Shown here in pieces: positions 7,485 to 16,791 of a DNA stretch of 48,997 bases; position 1 is the first letter of the stretch, and each line of letters starts with the position of its first letter. Source of the stretch: an uncultured Lachnospiraceae bacterium (GTDB lineage Bacteria > Bacillota > Clostridia > Lachnospirales > Lachnospiraceae); assembly GCA_947164865.1 (NCBI GenBank), contig CAMUYA010000027.1, positions 1-48,997 of the forward strand, given 5' to 3'. A program made the position numbers and the translations under genes. The notes below the pieces were generated by a model, which did no database searches, was not told the origin of the DNA, and saw nothing but the letters and a program-made list of their open reading frames with translations.

Positions 7485-8561
7485 GTGGACGTTAGAACGG
7501 AGCACAAGAAAGGTTTTAAGGTAATAAAAATAATTGGCGCAATTGTCGGTGACAGTGCGCTTATTTTTGCTGTTACGGCATTATCCGCTGTGCTTTTTGT
7601 CATGACTGTGATGTATACGCTCACTCATGGCCCTTCGGAGCAGGCTAAATACATATTTGTCAACTCCTGTAACGAGACAAGCGCGCTCAAATTCCTGCCT
7701 CACTGGTTCCTGAGCGACGAAGAAGTATTTCGACTGCTTTCACCCACGGCCGAGGACGGTTTTGATTATCTTGACTTCAAAAAGGACACTGCCGTGGCGG
7801 AGATAGAGAACGAAGAAGCCGCCGCAACCGACCCTTCGGTAATATCCGGGGATGATGGGTTTGTTGACGGTATCAAGATAGAAGACATAGGCGGGGAGAC
7901 CTTCCGCGGGAAAGTCATGCTCGTCAGGGACCCCGAGAGGGTAACCATCGGAGTGCTTCCTTCCTACGGCGGCGGAGGCAAGTTCCTTTACAACTTCATC
8001 GAGGACTACGGAGCAATAGCCGGAATAAATGGAGGCGGGTTTGCCGATGAAGAGGGAAAAGGAAACGGCGGATGCCCTGACGGAGTTGTCATAAAAGACG
8101 GAAAGATTCTTTTCGGTACACCCGGAGAGGTATATAATAATGTTATCGGTTTTGATGCCGATCATAAGCTCATAAACGGCAGCTTTTCACCTGCCGGGGC
8201 ACTTGCCTGCGGAATAGTGGAAGGCTTCAGCTTTACTATGGGTAACGTGCTGATCAAAGACGGTGTTGAGGCAGTGCGACTCGGCGGAGGATACAACCCC
8301 AGGTCCGCTATCGGACAGACTGAGGACGGAACCATCATCCTTCTTGTCATTGAGGGAAGGACTGCGGCAAGCCTTGGTGCCACTCGCGATGATCTTGTCA
8401 GGATCATGTCGGAATATGGCGCTGTCAATGCATCCATGCTCGACGGCGGTTCATCGGCCGAGATGAGATATAACGGGGAACAGCTCACCCGCGGTTCCGG
8501 CCTTATCGGAATGAGGGGGCTTCCCGACGCCATCCTAGTTATGCCGGAGGTTGATAAGTAG
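7485..8561 (+). CDS. Exported phosphodiester glycosidase (NAGPA-like) family protein
   Basis: The 358-residue protein has one N-terminal membrane anchor (about 24-48) and a long outside domain. From about residue 130 it resembles the NAGPA/phosphodiester glycosidase domain (VTIGVLPSYGGGGKFLYNF, AGINGGGF, CGIVEGFSFTMGN, GYNPRSAIGQTEDG, SMLDGGSSAEMRYNGE). Bacterial members are linked to exopolysaccharide or wall polymer processing. The conserved Asn-Gly-Gly and Asp-Gly-Gly turns are intact. The GTG at 7485 is used because no better start lies near. AGGAG at 7464-7468 is 16 bases away, further than usual. The stop overlaps the GTG of the next gene (TAGTG), so the two products are translationally coupled and probably act together on the cell surface. 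Confidence 0.85.
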   Translation: MDVRTEHKKGFKVIKIIGAIVGDSALIFAVTALSAVLFVMTVMYTLTHGPSEQAKYIFVNSCNETSALKFLPHWFLSDEEVFRLLSPTAEDGFDYLDFKKDTAVAEIENEEAAATDPSVISGDDGFVDGIKIEDIGGETFRGKVMLVRDPERVTIGVLPSYGGGGKFLYNFIEDYGAIAGINGGGFADEEGKGNGGCPDGVVIKDGKILFGTPGEVYNNVIGFDADHKLINGSFSPAGALACGIVEGFSFTMGNVLIKDGVEAVRLGGGYNPRSAIGQTEDGTIILLVIEGRTAASLGATRDDLVRIMSEYGAVNASMLDGGSSAEMRYNGEQLTRGSGLIGMRGLPDAILVMPEVDK

Positions 8562-9730
8562 TGAAAAATCCGGTATTTCGAATGATATTTTTTATCTATC
8601 TCGGGGTTTTGCTGATCGCAATTCTTATCGCCACGGGGATACTATGGAAAAAGCTTTCCGAATACCAGGAAAAATATGAGCAAAACGAATTTACCAGAGA
8701 AAGGATCGAAGACGAAAAAAGATCGCCTCAGCTCGCTTTCGAAAAATACACTGAGGAAATAACATCCAAAGATCTTGCATCGATCTGGATAAGCGATCAT
8801 CCGGGGACATTCGAAACGCAGGAGACAGTTACCGCTTATTATGAAGGGCTAATTGCTTCCGGTGAAGATGGGCTTGAATACTTCAAAGATGATTCCTACA
8901 CGGATGAGATACCTGTTTTCAAAGCCTCTGTCGGAGATGTGGATGTATATAGAGTAACCCTATCCGGACGCGGAGTTAACTGGGAAGTATCGGAAACCGC
9001 TTTGTTTGCCGAAGGCGAGGAAAGCGTAGATGTGACGGTTCCCGAGGGCTTCACGGTCAAGTGCAACGGAAAAGCACTTGATGAAAAGAACATCACAAAA
9101 TCAAAAATAGTCTGCTTCCCCTATGACAGCGAGAGAGAAAAGTACGGTTATGATCAGCTGATGCAGGGTGAGGTATTTCTTAACGAGTACCACGTGGGAG
9201 AGCTTCTCTGCACGCCGGAGATAACGATCGTGGACAGAAACGGAAATGAGCTTCCGTTTGCTGAAGGATCCGGATATTTTATATATCCGGACGAAGAAAC
9301 CGTCAGATCTGTCGAGGAATGGTCACTTGCTTTCCTTAAGAGCTACCTGAACTATTACATCTACGGAAAGGCGGGTATCGACGAACATCTTGCCGCTGCC
9401 CAGAGCTATACATTCCCGGGAAGTCCTGCGTGGAACGCGCTGATTAACGCATACGAGGACAGTGTAAGCTGGGCCTATGGCCACAGCAATCTCAGGAATG
9501 AATTGATCTCTGTTCATAAACCGGTCATGTGGGCGGATAACCTTTGCACCATAGATATAACATACCATGCCTATGCGATGAGAAACGGCCGGGAACTGGA
9601 TTACTCCCGCCAGGATGAAAGGATCCGTATGATCCTTGTCGATTACGGATACGGATACAGGATATATGCCTTTGATGTGTCTCCGAAAGGTGAATACGGG
9701 GAAGAGGAAACTCTCGAAACACAAGAATAA
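8561..9730 (+). CDS. Single-pass membrane protein of unknown function
   Basis: I do not recognise a family. The 389-residue protein has one N-terminal membrane helix (about residues 7-28), a short charged helix (KLSEYQEKYEQNEF) and a large outside region without cysteines in an obvious pattern. Around 110-200 the sequence alternates short beta strands (VDVYRVTLSGRGVNWEVSE, VTVPEGFTVKCNGK). The region after about 250 resembles an NTF2-like fold by eye (WSLAFLKSYLNYYIYG to the C-terminus), which is a guess. The GTG start overlaps the TAG of the glycosidase-like gene by one base, with GGAGG 11 bases upstream. The arrangement suggests a partner or regulator of that exported enzyme. Confidence 0.75.
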   Translation: MKNPVFRMIFFIYLGVLLIAILIATGILWKKLSEYQEKYEQNEFTRERIEDEKRSPQLAFEKYTEEITSKDLASIWISDHPGTFETQETVTAYYEGLIASGEDGLEYFKDDSYTDEIPVFKASVGDVDVYRVTLSGRGVNWEVSETALFAEGEESVDVTVPEGFTVKCNGKALDEKNITKSKIVCFPYDSEREKYGYDQLMQGEVFLNEYHVGELLCTPEITIVDRNGNELPFAEGSGYFIYPDEETVRSVEEWSLAFLKSYLNYYIYGKAGIDEHLAAAQSYTFPGSPAWNALINAYEDSVSWAYGHSNLRNELISVHKPVMWADNLCTIDITYHAYAMRNGRELDYSRQDERIRMILVDYGYGYRIYAFDVSPKGEYGEEETLETQE

Positions 9731-9815
9731 ACACCCTGTGCGGACATGATAGCTGTACGGGCAGACAATCAAATAAAAGAACGGAATCAAATTAAAGAAA
9801 AGAGGAACTAAAACA

Positions 9816-11822
9816 ATGCAGAACAAAGGTCCATACTATCTCACAACGGCGATTGCCTACACTTCGGGCAAACCGCATATCGGTAATTCATACGAGATCG
9901 TGATGGCGGATTCCATTGTCAGATTTAAAAGACAGCAGGGCTATGAAGTGTACTTCCAGACAGGAACGGACGAGCACGGACAGAAGATAGAGGAAAAGGC
10001 AGCGGCAGCAGGTGTCACTCCCAAGGAGTTTGTGGACAATGTGGCCGGGGTCATCCGCGGTATCTGCGACAGCCTGCATGTTTCCTATGACAGATTCATA
10101 CGCACCACCGATCAGGATCATGAAAAACAGGTCCAGAAAATGTTCAAAAAAATGTATGAAAAGGGAGACATCTACAAAGGCTCTTATGAGGGACTTTACT
10201 GTACTCCCTGCGAGTCATTCTGGACAGAGAGCCAGCTCAAGGACGGAAAATGTCCCGACTGCGGACGCGAAGTGAAGCCGGCAAAAGAGGAAGCATACTT
10301 CTTCAAGATGAGCAAATATGCCGACAGACTTATGAAATACTATGACGAGCATCCGGAGTTTATCCAGCCCGTTTCCAGAAAGAACGAGATGGTGAATAAT
10401 TTCCTTAAGCCCGGCCTTCAGGATCTTTGCGTATCCCGTACATCCTTTAAATGGGGTATCCCGGTTGATTTTGATGACAAGCATGTCGTTTATGTATGGC
10501 TTGATGCGCTTTCGAACTATATCACCGGTATAGGATACGATGCAGACGGAAACAGCTCAGAGCAGTATAAGAAGTTCTGGCCTGCAGATCTTCATCTTGT
10601 AGGAAAGGACATAATCCGTTTCCACACCATCTACTGGCCCATATTCCTTATGTCCCTCGAGGAGCCTCTCCCCAAAAAGGTATTCGGACATCCCTGGCTT
10701 TTACAGGGCGGCGAAAAGATGAGCAAATCCAGAGGAAATGTTATTTATGCCGACGATCTCATCTCACTTTTCGGCGTGGACGGAGTGCGCTACTATGTGC
10801 TTCATGAGATGCCCTATGAGAATGACGGTACCATCACCTGGGAGCTCATGACCGAAAGATACAATTCGGATCTTGCCAACATTCTCGGAAATCTCGTTAA
10901 GAGAACCGTATCCATGACCAACAAATACTTTGACGGTGTGGTTAAAAAGACCGGAGCGGAAGCGGATGTCGATGCGGATCTTAAGGCGGTTGTGACTGCT
11001 GCAAGAGATAAAGCCGCGAAGAAGATGGACGACATGAGGATAGCGGACGCTATCGATGAAGTGTTTGCCATATTCAAGCGTGCAAACAAATACATCGACG
11101 AGACAGAGCCCTGGGTGCTTGCAAAGGACGAAGCAAATAACGACAGGCTCTCCGAAGTAATGTACAACCTTACCGAATCGATAGTGATAGGTGCGAATCT
11201 TCTGTATCCCTATATGCCGGATACTTCCGATGCGATCCTCGGCCAGCTTTGCGAGGAGGAGATGAGAGATTACGAAGACCTTGACAAATTCGGTTTATAC
11301 GAATCCGGAAAAAAAGTTACCGCAGAGCCCGAGATACTCTTTGCGCGTCTCAATCCGGATGATATAATGAAGAGAGTGGAAGAGATCCGTGCCGCACAGA
11401 AGGCAGAGTATGAAAAAGAAAACGGCATCAGTGCCGAAGAAGCCGAAAGTGCGGAGAAGGAAAATGACGACAGCGTCATAGATATAGATCCCAAGGAAAC
11501 CATCACCTATGATGACTTCTCGAAGCTCCAGCTTCAGGTGGGTGAGATTATCGCTTGCGAAGCTGTGCCCAAGTCAAAGAAGCTTCTTTGCTCAAAGGTG
11601 AAGATCGGGAGCAGCGTGCGCCAGATCCTTTCGGGTATCAAGGCAAGCTACTCTCCCGAAGAGATGGTCGGAAAGAAGGTAATGGTGCTTGTTAACCTTC
11701 AGCCCAGAGAGATCGCGGGACTGATGAGTGAAGGAATGATCCTCTGCGCAGAGGATGCGGAAGGAAAGCTTGCCATCATGGTTCCCGACCGGGATATGCC
11801 CGCAGGAGCCGAGATCTGCTAG
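9816..11822 (+). CDS. metG: Methionyl-tRNA synthetase
   Basis: A class I aminoacyl-tRNA synthetase that charges tRNA-Met. The 668 residues contain the HIGH-like signature PHIGN (residues 20-24), a four-cysteine zinc knuckle around CTPCESF and CPDCGR, and the KMSKS loop at 301-305. The anticodon-binding helical domain follows. The C-terminus (from about residue 563, DDFSKLQLQVGEIIACEAVPKSKKLL) is the EMAP-II/Arc1p-like tRNA-binding domain found in the longer bacterial MetG form. AAGAGGAAC precedes the ATG. No T-box or SAM-type leader fits in the 85-base gap upstream. It heads a compact run of genes that continues to 15505. Confidence 0.97.
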   Translation: MQNKGPYYLTTAIAYTSGKPHIGNSYEIVMADSIVRFKRQQGYEVYFQTGTDEHGQKIEEKAAAAGVTPKEFVDNVAGVIRGICDSLHVSYDRFIRTTDQDHEKQVQKMFKKMYEKGDIYKGSYEGLYCTPCESFWTESQLKDGKCPDCGREVKPAKEEAYFFKMSKYADRLMKYYDEHPEFIQPVSRKNEMVNNFLKPGLQDLCVSRTSFKWGIPVDFDDKHVVYVWLDALSNYITGIGYDADGNSSEQYKKFWPADLHLVGKDIIRFHTIYWPIFLMSLEEPLPKKVFGHPWLLQGGEKMSKSRGNVIYADDLISLFGVDGVRYYVLHEMPYENDGTITWELMTERYNSDLANILGNLVKRTVSMTNKYFDGVVKKTGAEADVDADLKAVVTAARDKAAKKMDDMRIADAIDEVFAIFKRANKYIDETEPWVLAKDEANNDRLSEVMYNLTESIVIGANLLYPYMPDTSDAILGQLCEEEMRDYEDLDKFGLYESGKKVTAEPEILFARLNPDDIMKRVEEIRAAQKAEYEKENGISAEEAESAEKENDDSVIDIDPKETITYDDFSKLQLQVGEIIACEAVPKSKKLLCSKVKIGSSVRQILSGIKASYSPEEMVGKKVMVLVNLQPREIAGLMSEGMILCAEDAEGKLAIMVPDRDMPAGAEIC

Positions 11823-11846
11823 TAAACCCTGCAGAAAGGAGCCCAT

Positions 11847-12776
11847 GTGAAAAAGGAAGAATTTTACTTTGAATCCAGAGACGGAAAGACTCAGATCCAT
11901 GCCATCCGATATACTCCGGATGACGGGGAGATAAAGGGCGTGTTCCAGATCATCCACGGAATGAGTGAGCATTTTTCCAGATACGAAGATATTGCCGAGT
12001 TCATGACCTCAAAAGGATTTGTGGTTACAGGCGATGATCATCTCGGTCACGGAGGTTCGGTGGGTGAAGACGGCCTGAAGGGATATTTCTGTGATCAGGA
12101 TCCCGCAACGGTCGTAGTGAGGGATGTGCACAGATTAAAGAAAATGACTCAGGAGCTGTACCCCGGGAAGCCCTATTTCATTATGGGACACAGCATGGGC
12201 TCATTTATTGCACGCAATTATATAATGAGATATGGAACAGGGATACAGGGAGCTGTTATAATGGGTACAGGAAATCAATCCAAAGCCCTTATAAATGTTT
12301 CCAAGTTTGTGGCAGGTTTCCAGAAGCTGTTTTTCGGTGACAAACATCCGGCTCTGTTCATCAATAATCTGGCTTTCGGGGGATACAACAAGCGGATAGA
12401 CAATCCGAAGACTCCTTTCGACTGGCTCAGTGTAAACGAAGAAAATGTTCAGAGATATATAGAGGATCCCGACTGCGGTTTCCTCTTTACCGTTAACGGA
12501 TTCAGGACGCTCTTCGAGCTTATTGACCGGCTTCTTTCCAAAAAGAATCTTAAAAAAGTTCCCGTAGATCTTCCCCTGCTTTTTGTATCGGGAGCAGAAG
12601 ATCCCGTAGGAGATTACGGAAAGGGCGTTATGGCCGCAAAGAATGCTCTGGCTGCGGCCGGTGTCATAGACATCGAAATGAAACTCTATCCGGGGCTTCG
12701 CCATGAGATCCTTAACGAAAAAGAGCGGGATGAAGTGAAAGAGGACATTTACAATTGGCTTCTGAAAAAGATGTGA
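11847..12776 (+). CDS. Alpha/beta hydrolase (monoacylglycerol lipase-like)
   Basis: A 309-residue cytoplasmic serine hydrolase of the S33/hydrolase_4 type. The nucleophile elbow is GHSMG with Ser116. The probable acid and base are Asp252 (GAEDPVGD) and His286 (LRHEILNE), and the oxyanion region is IIHGMSEHFSRY. Members act as lysophospholipases or monoacylglycerol lipases. The substrate here is not known. Initiation is at GTG 11847 with AAAGGAG 5 bases upstream. An ATG two bases earlier (11845) is followed immediately by TGA and cannot make the protein. The gene starts 24 bases after metG and overlaps the next gene. Confidence 0.85.
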   Translation: MKKEEFYFESRDGKTQIHAIRYTPDDGEIKGVFQIIHGMSEHFSRYEDIAEFMTSKGFVVTGDDHLGHGGSVGEDGLKGYFCDQDPATVVVRDVHRLKKMTQELYPGKPYFIMGHSMGSFIARNYIMRYGTGIQGAVIMGTGNQSKALINVSKFVAGFQKLFFGDKHPALFINNLAFGGYNKRIDNPKTPFDWLSVNEENVQRYIEDPDCGFLFTVNGFRTLFELIDRLLSKKNLKKVPVDLPLLFVSGAEDPVGDYGKGVMAAKNALAAAGVIDIEMKLYPGLRHEILNEKERDEVKEDIYNWLLKKM

Positions 12777-13267
12777 CATCAGGCATAAATCCCATAGAGA
12801 AACTTCCCTGCGAGGTCAGGTGGGCGAAGGTGGATGACTGGAAGCCGGCGATGATGATGGTCTGGAAGACATTTATGAAATTCGAGTCTCCCGACTATTC
12901 ACAAAAAGGAATAAAAGAGTTTTTTGAATTCATAACCGATGACGATATTTACAGAGCTTTTCTGAAAGGGACCTATCGGATGATGGTTGCCGTGGATGGC
13001 GACAGGATAATCGGAGTGTGTTCGCTTCGGAATGTCAATGTCATCTCACTTCTTTTTGTCGATGAAGAGTATCACAGGCACGGTGTGGGAAGAGCGCTTC
13101 TCGAACGCTTCGAAAAGCATGTGAAAGAAAAAGAGGGTGAGTATTTTATCAAAGTAAATGCGGCACCCTATGCCGTCGGGTTTTATGAAAAGCTCGGATT
13201 TACCGCAACCGCAGCGGAGCAGGCTAAAGGCGGAATCAGAATAACGCCTATGGAAAAGGTGTTATGA
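12755..13267 (+). CDS. GNAT family N-acetyltransferase
   Basis: This 170-residue protein carries the acetyl-CoA binding fold of the GNAT superfamily: VISLLFVDEEYHRHGVGRALLERFEKH contains the R/Q-x-x-G-x-G/A motif (RHGVGRA), followed by AAPYAVGFYEKLGFTAT. The acceptor is unknown. The start is probably TTG 12755, which lies inside the hydrolase gene with GAGGA nine bases upstream. The in-frame GTG 12773 has no SD. The 22-base overlap implies translational coupling with the hydrolase. Confidence 0.85.
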   Translation: MASEKDVTSGINPIEKLPCEVRWAKVDDWKPAMMMVWKTFMKFESPDYSQKGIKEFFEFITDDDIYRAFLKGTYRMMVAVDGDRIIGVCSLRNVNVISLLFVDEEYHRHGVGRALLERFEKHVKEKEGEYFIKVNAAPYAVGFYEKLGFTATAAEQAKGGIRITPMEKVL

Positions 13268-13280
13268 CGGAGATAATGAA

Positions 13281-13970
13281 ATGAAGATTTTTAATCCTGA
13301 CAGCCCATTTATGACGGTGCTGTCAAGAATTGGCGATATGGTGATCCTTAACATTCTGACCGGACTGCTCTGCATCCCGGTGATTACCGCCGGAGCCGCA
13401 TTTACGGCTCAGTATTATGTTATGCTCAAGATACGAAGAGATGAGGACAGCGGGACCATAAAGCTGTTTTTCAAATCTTTCCGCGAGAATTTCAGGCAGG
13501 CGACAGTTATATGGCTCATAACCATATTTGCCATCGGCCTTCCTGTCATATCACTGAAACTGATTCAGGGTTTCTACGCAGATGCGGCGCCCGCCTACAT
13601 CAAAGTGCTTCTCTCGGGAGCAGTACTTCTGGCGGCGTTTCTGCTTGTTATGGCGTTCCCGGCGCTCAGCAGGTTTGACGGTACTGTCGCAAGTACGCTT
13701 AAGACCTCTATTATCCTGGCGGTTAGTAACCCGCCCAGGACATTTCTCATAATAATACTTTTGGTTGCACCTTTTTATCTGACATATAATTTCCCGGTGA
13801 TCCTGCCGATACTTATACTCTTTGGCTTTTCACTCCCGGCTTTTCTTGCAGTGCTTCTTTACAACAGACAGTTTGCAAAGCTGGAGGCAAAGTCCAACGA
13901 GGCTGACGGGATTCCGGTGCCCGGATCGGAAGACGAACACATATTCAACGATGAAATAAGCGGAGAATGA
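13281..13970 (+). CDS. YesL-like (DUF624) membrane protein
   Basis: A 229-residue protein with about five membrane helices that matches the YesL/DUF624 family (N-terminal FNPDSPFMTVLSRIGDMVILNILTGLLCIPV, then GAAFTAQYYVMLKIRRDEDSG). The family often sits beside carbohydrate ABC transporters and two-component systems, but its biochemical role is not established. Here it is followed at once by a diguanylate cyclase, the ATG of which overlaps the stop of this gene. A C-terminal acidic cytoplasmic tail follows the last helix. Confidence 0.85.
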   Translation: MKIFNPDSPFMTVLSRIGDMVILNILTGLLCIPVITAGAAFTAQYYVMLKIRRDEDSGTIKLFFKSFRENFRQATVIWLITIFAIGLPVISLKLIQGFYADAAPAYIKVLLSGAVLLAAFLLVMAFPALSRFDGTVASTLKTSIILAVSNPPRTFLIIILLVAPFYLTYNFPVILPILILFGFSLPAFLAVLLYNRQFAKLEAKSNEADGIPVPGSEDEHIFNDEISGE

Positions 13971-15505
13971 AGATGAAGAGTAATTCGGAGAGTAAACCGA
14001 AAAGTAATCCAAAGGGAAATCCCTTAAACAAATTGTTCATAATAGGCGGGGTGATAGTCGCCGCAGAGGTGCTTTTGGGTTTTCTTTTTCTCGGGGTATT
14101 TGCCAAAAAAAACCGAGGCATATTCTCGAATATAGTTCTCACCGAATACAATCGCGAGATCAAGGAAAAAGCTACCGAGATATCAAACAGATTCAATGAT
14201 ATCAGAGACTATATGGTCCTATCCTCACAGGTGGCGGATGGCGACAGAGAGGTACTCAAGAGCGAGGATTATCTTTCCGTGATCACAAAAACCACGGAAA
14301 GTTTCAGAACTGTCTATGTAGATGAAAACGGGATCGCCTATGATGACGTGGGAAATGTCAATGACATCTCTCAGACGGACTACTATAAAAGCACAAGAAG
14401 AAAAGAATTCCGGGTGGCCTTTACCATGGATGACGGGTTTAACAACACTCCTGCATTCGTGGTGGCATGTAAGCCCAACCCCGATGTGAATGAATATCTG
14501 CTTGCTTTTGTCTCACCCAACGTGTTCAGTGATGCTGTATCAAAGGGGACATTTTACAGCTACAGTTTTTATGTGATACTGGATGAAAATTATTACACAC
14601 TTGCCCAGACCGGGCGTACATCCAACCAGCCGCTTCTTGAGGGTAAGTTCTGGGCCAATCTTCAGAATATAGCACCGACTCAAAAAGTGTGGGCTGATTT
14701 CCAGGATAAAGTCAAAAAGAACAATCAGGCCAACCTGCTTGTCACATCCGAAAAGAAAAAGAGATACATCGGATTCTACGCCATTCGCGGAACCGACATG
14801 ACTCTTGTGGTCGCCTGCGATAAAGCCATAATTGACAGGAATACTCAGAATTACATTGATCCGACGCAGGCTATGCACGCCGAAATGGTATTCTGCCTTA
14901 TCGCCTTTATTGCCACGTATTTTGCGATCATCATTTTGTACAGAGTGCATTCCAACGAAAAGAGCAAAGCCCTCACCAGCAAGGCCGAGACAGACCTGCT
15001 TACCGGTGTGAACAACAAGCTCTCGACTGAGTCCAAGATAGAGGACTATATCATGGCAAATCCCGGCGGTCAGGGTGTGCTCATTCTGATCGATGTGGAC
15101 AACTTTAAGAAGATCAACGACAAGATGGGCCATGCTTTCGGAGATGAGGTGCTCAGGAACCTGGGAATGAGGCTGAAGTCCCTCTACAGAGCTTCCGATA
15201 TCATCGGAAGGATCGGCGGAGATGAGTTCATAGTATTCCTCAAGGACATAAGCGACATGGATGTGATCGAGCGCGAAGCACGCAAGCTTGAACTGTTCTT
15301 CCAGAGCTTCGAAGTGGGCGAATACACCAGATACTCTGTAACGGCCAGCCTTGGTGCGGCCATCTACAGCATAGACGGCTCATCCTTTGAAGAGTTGTAC
15401 AAAAATGCCGACAAAGCGCTGTATTTCGTAAAGCAGCATGGCAAGAAACAGCTGGTATTCTATAAACAGGACCAGAAATTCAACAAAAAGGAAGAAGAGG
15501 AGTGA
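13967..15505 (+). CDS. Membrane diguanylate cyclase with sensor domain
   Basis: Makes cyclic di-GMP from two GTP. The 512 residues have a membrane helix near 25-45, an outside sensor of about 260 residues (probably a Cache fold, by position and size), a second helix near 303-325 and a C-terminal GGDEF domain. The active site GGDEF is intact at 417-421 and a product-inhibition I-site RASD lies at 408-411, exactly five residues before it, so the enzyme should be active and feedback-inhibited. The ATG at 13967 overlaps the stop of the YesL-like gene (ATGA). ATG 13973 has better spacing (7) from GGAG at 13962-13965 and may be the real start. Co-location suggests the YesL-like protein and cyclase respond to a common outside signal. 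Confidence 0.93.
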   Translation: MKMKSNSESKPKSNPKGNPLNKLFIIGGVIVAAEVLLGFLFLGVFAKKNRGIFSNIVLTEYNREIKEKATEISNRFNDIRDYMVLSSQVADGDREVLKSEDYLSVITKTTESFRTVYVDENGIAYDDVGNVNDISQTDYYKSTRRKEFRVAFTMDDGFNNTPAFVVACKPNPDVNEYLLAFVSPNVFSDAVSKGTFYSYSFYVILDENYYTLAQTGRTSNQPLLEGKFWANLQNIAPTQKVWADFQDKVKKNNQANLLVTSEKKKRYIGFYAIRGTDMTLVVACDKAIIDRNTQNYIDPTQAMHAEMVFCLIAFIATYFAIIILYRVHSNEKSKALTSKAETDLLTGVNNKLSTESKIEDYIMANPGGQGVLILIDVDNFKKINDKMGHAFGDEVLRNLGMRLKSLYRASDIIGRIGGDEFIVFLKDISDMDVIEREARKLELFFQSFEVGEYTRYSVTASLGAAIYSIDGSSFEELYKNADKALYFVKQHGKKQLVFYKQDQKFNKKEEEE

Positions 15506-15559
15506 TACTCTTTCTACAATCTGTCCAAAATGCCAATAAATCTTTGTTTAATTGTGTTA

Positions 15560-15588
15560 TGGCAAGGACAGCGATAAAAGGTTATACT
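15560..15588 (+). promoter_or_regulatory. Possible promoter and leader hairpin of msmX-like gene
   Basis: TATACT (15583-15588) has a weak -35 TGGCAA (15560-15565) 17 bases upstream. The leader contains a small hairpin TTCGC-AGGG-GCGAA (15604-15617), then an AAAGGAG SD. The rest of the 155-base gap shows nothing else. Confidence 0.4.
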
Positions 15589-15660
15589 ATCTTCTGTGAG
15601 TATTTCGCAGGGGCGAAGTAAAATAGAAATAACATTCAGAAACTGAAAGGAGTTACAAAA

Positions 15661-16773
15661 ATGGCAGGTTTGTCTTTAAAAAATATCTGCAAGGTTTATC
15701 CCAACGGCTTTGAGGCTGTTAAGAATTTCAACCTTGAGATAGCAGACCAGGAATTCATCATCTTCGTTGGACCTTCCGGATGCGGTAAGTCAACAACACT
15801 TCGTATGATCGCAGGATTGGAGGATATCACTTCCGGTGAGCTGAGAATCGGCGACAGACTGGTTAACGATGTAGAGCCCAAGGATCGTGATATCGCGATG
15901 GTATTCCAGAACTACGCTCTGTATCCTCATATGTCCGTTCGCGATAACATGGCATTCGGACTTAAGCTCAGAAAGGTTCCCAAGGATCAGATCGAAAAGA
16001 TGGTTAATGAGGCAGCTAAGATCCTCGACCTTACAGCACTTCTTGATCGTAAGCCGAAGGCTCTTTCCGGTGGACAGAGACAGCGTGTTGCCATGGGACG
16101 TGCAATCGTTCGTAACCCTAAGGTATTCCTTATGGACGAGCCTCTTTCAAACCTCGATGCCAAGCTTCGTGTACAGATGAGAATCGAGATCGCAAAGCTT
16201 CATCAGAGACTCGGCACCACCATCATCTACGTTACCCACGACCAGACAGAGGCTATGACCCTCGGCGATCGTATCGTAGTTATGAAGGACGGCGTTATCC
16301 AGCAGGTAGATACACCTCAGAACCTCTATGAGAAGCCCGCTAACCTCTTCGTTGCAGGATTCATGGGATCACCTCAGATGAACTTCCTTGATGCAACAGT
16401 TAAGGTTGAAGGCGAGACCGCAAGCCTCGAGATCGCAGGCCACTCAGTTCCTCTTCCTCCCGCTAAGTCAAAGAAGCTTATCGAGGGCGGCTATGACGGA
16501 AAGATCGTTACCTTCGGTATCCGTCCTGAGGATGTATATGATTCCGAGATGTACGTAAGCGCATCACCTCAGAGCACTTTCGAGTCAACCATCAAGGTAT
16601 ACGAGCTTCTCGGTGCAGAAGTTTATCTCTACTTTGATCTTGAAGAGTTCCCGATCACTGCAAGAGTTGATTCCAGAACAACTGCAAGACCCGGCGACTC
16701 CATCAAGTTTGCTATTGACGTTGAGAAGATCCACGTATTCGATAAGGAAACTGAGAAGACCATCACCAACTAA
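15661..16773 (+). CDS. Multi-sugar ABC transporter ATP-binding protein (MsmX/UgpC-like)
   Basis: ATPase of the MalK/MsmX/UgpC family that powers import by carbohydrate ABC transporters from the inner face of the membrane. The 370 residues show Walker A GPSGCGKST (37-45), the signature LSGGQ (135-139), Walker B with Asp159-Glu160 and the switch His in VTHDQ, then a C-terminal TOBE/OB regulatory region. No permease or binding protein lies next to it, as for MsmX in Bacillus, where one ATPase serves several transporters. Codon use is markedly biased to CGT, AAG and GTT compared with its neighbours, as in dnaK, which implies high expression. A strong terminator follows. Confidence 0.92.
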   Translation: MAGLSLKNICKVYPNGFEAVKNFNLEIADQEFIIFVGPSGCGKSTTLRMIAGLEDITSGELRIGDRLVNDVEPKDRDIAMVFQNYALYPHMSVRDNMAFGLKLRKVPKDQIEKMVNEAAKILDLTALLDRKPKALSGGQRQRVAMGRAIVRNPKVFLMDEPLSNLDAKLRVQMRIEIAKLHQRLGTTIIYVTHDQTEAMTLGDRIVVMKDGVIQQVDTPQNLYEKPANLFVAGFMGSPQMNFLDATVKVEGETASLEIAGHSVPLPPAKSKKLIEGGYDGKIVTFGIRPEDVYDSEMYVSASPQSTFESTIKVYELLGAEVYLYFDLEEFPITARVDSRTTARPGDSIKFAIDVEKIHVFDKETEKTITN

Positions 16774-16791
16774 CATTAAATCAATGATACG

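Noticed and set aside
9731..9815. T-box or SAM riboswitch before metG
   Set aside because: The gap of 85 bases is too short and shows neither a T-box motif nor a riboswitch core.
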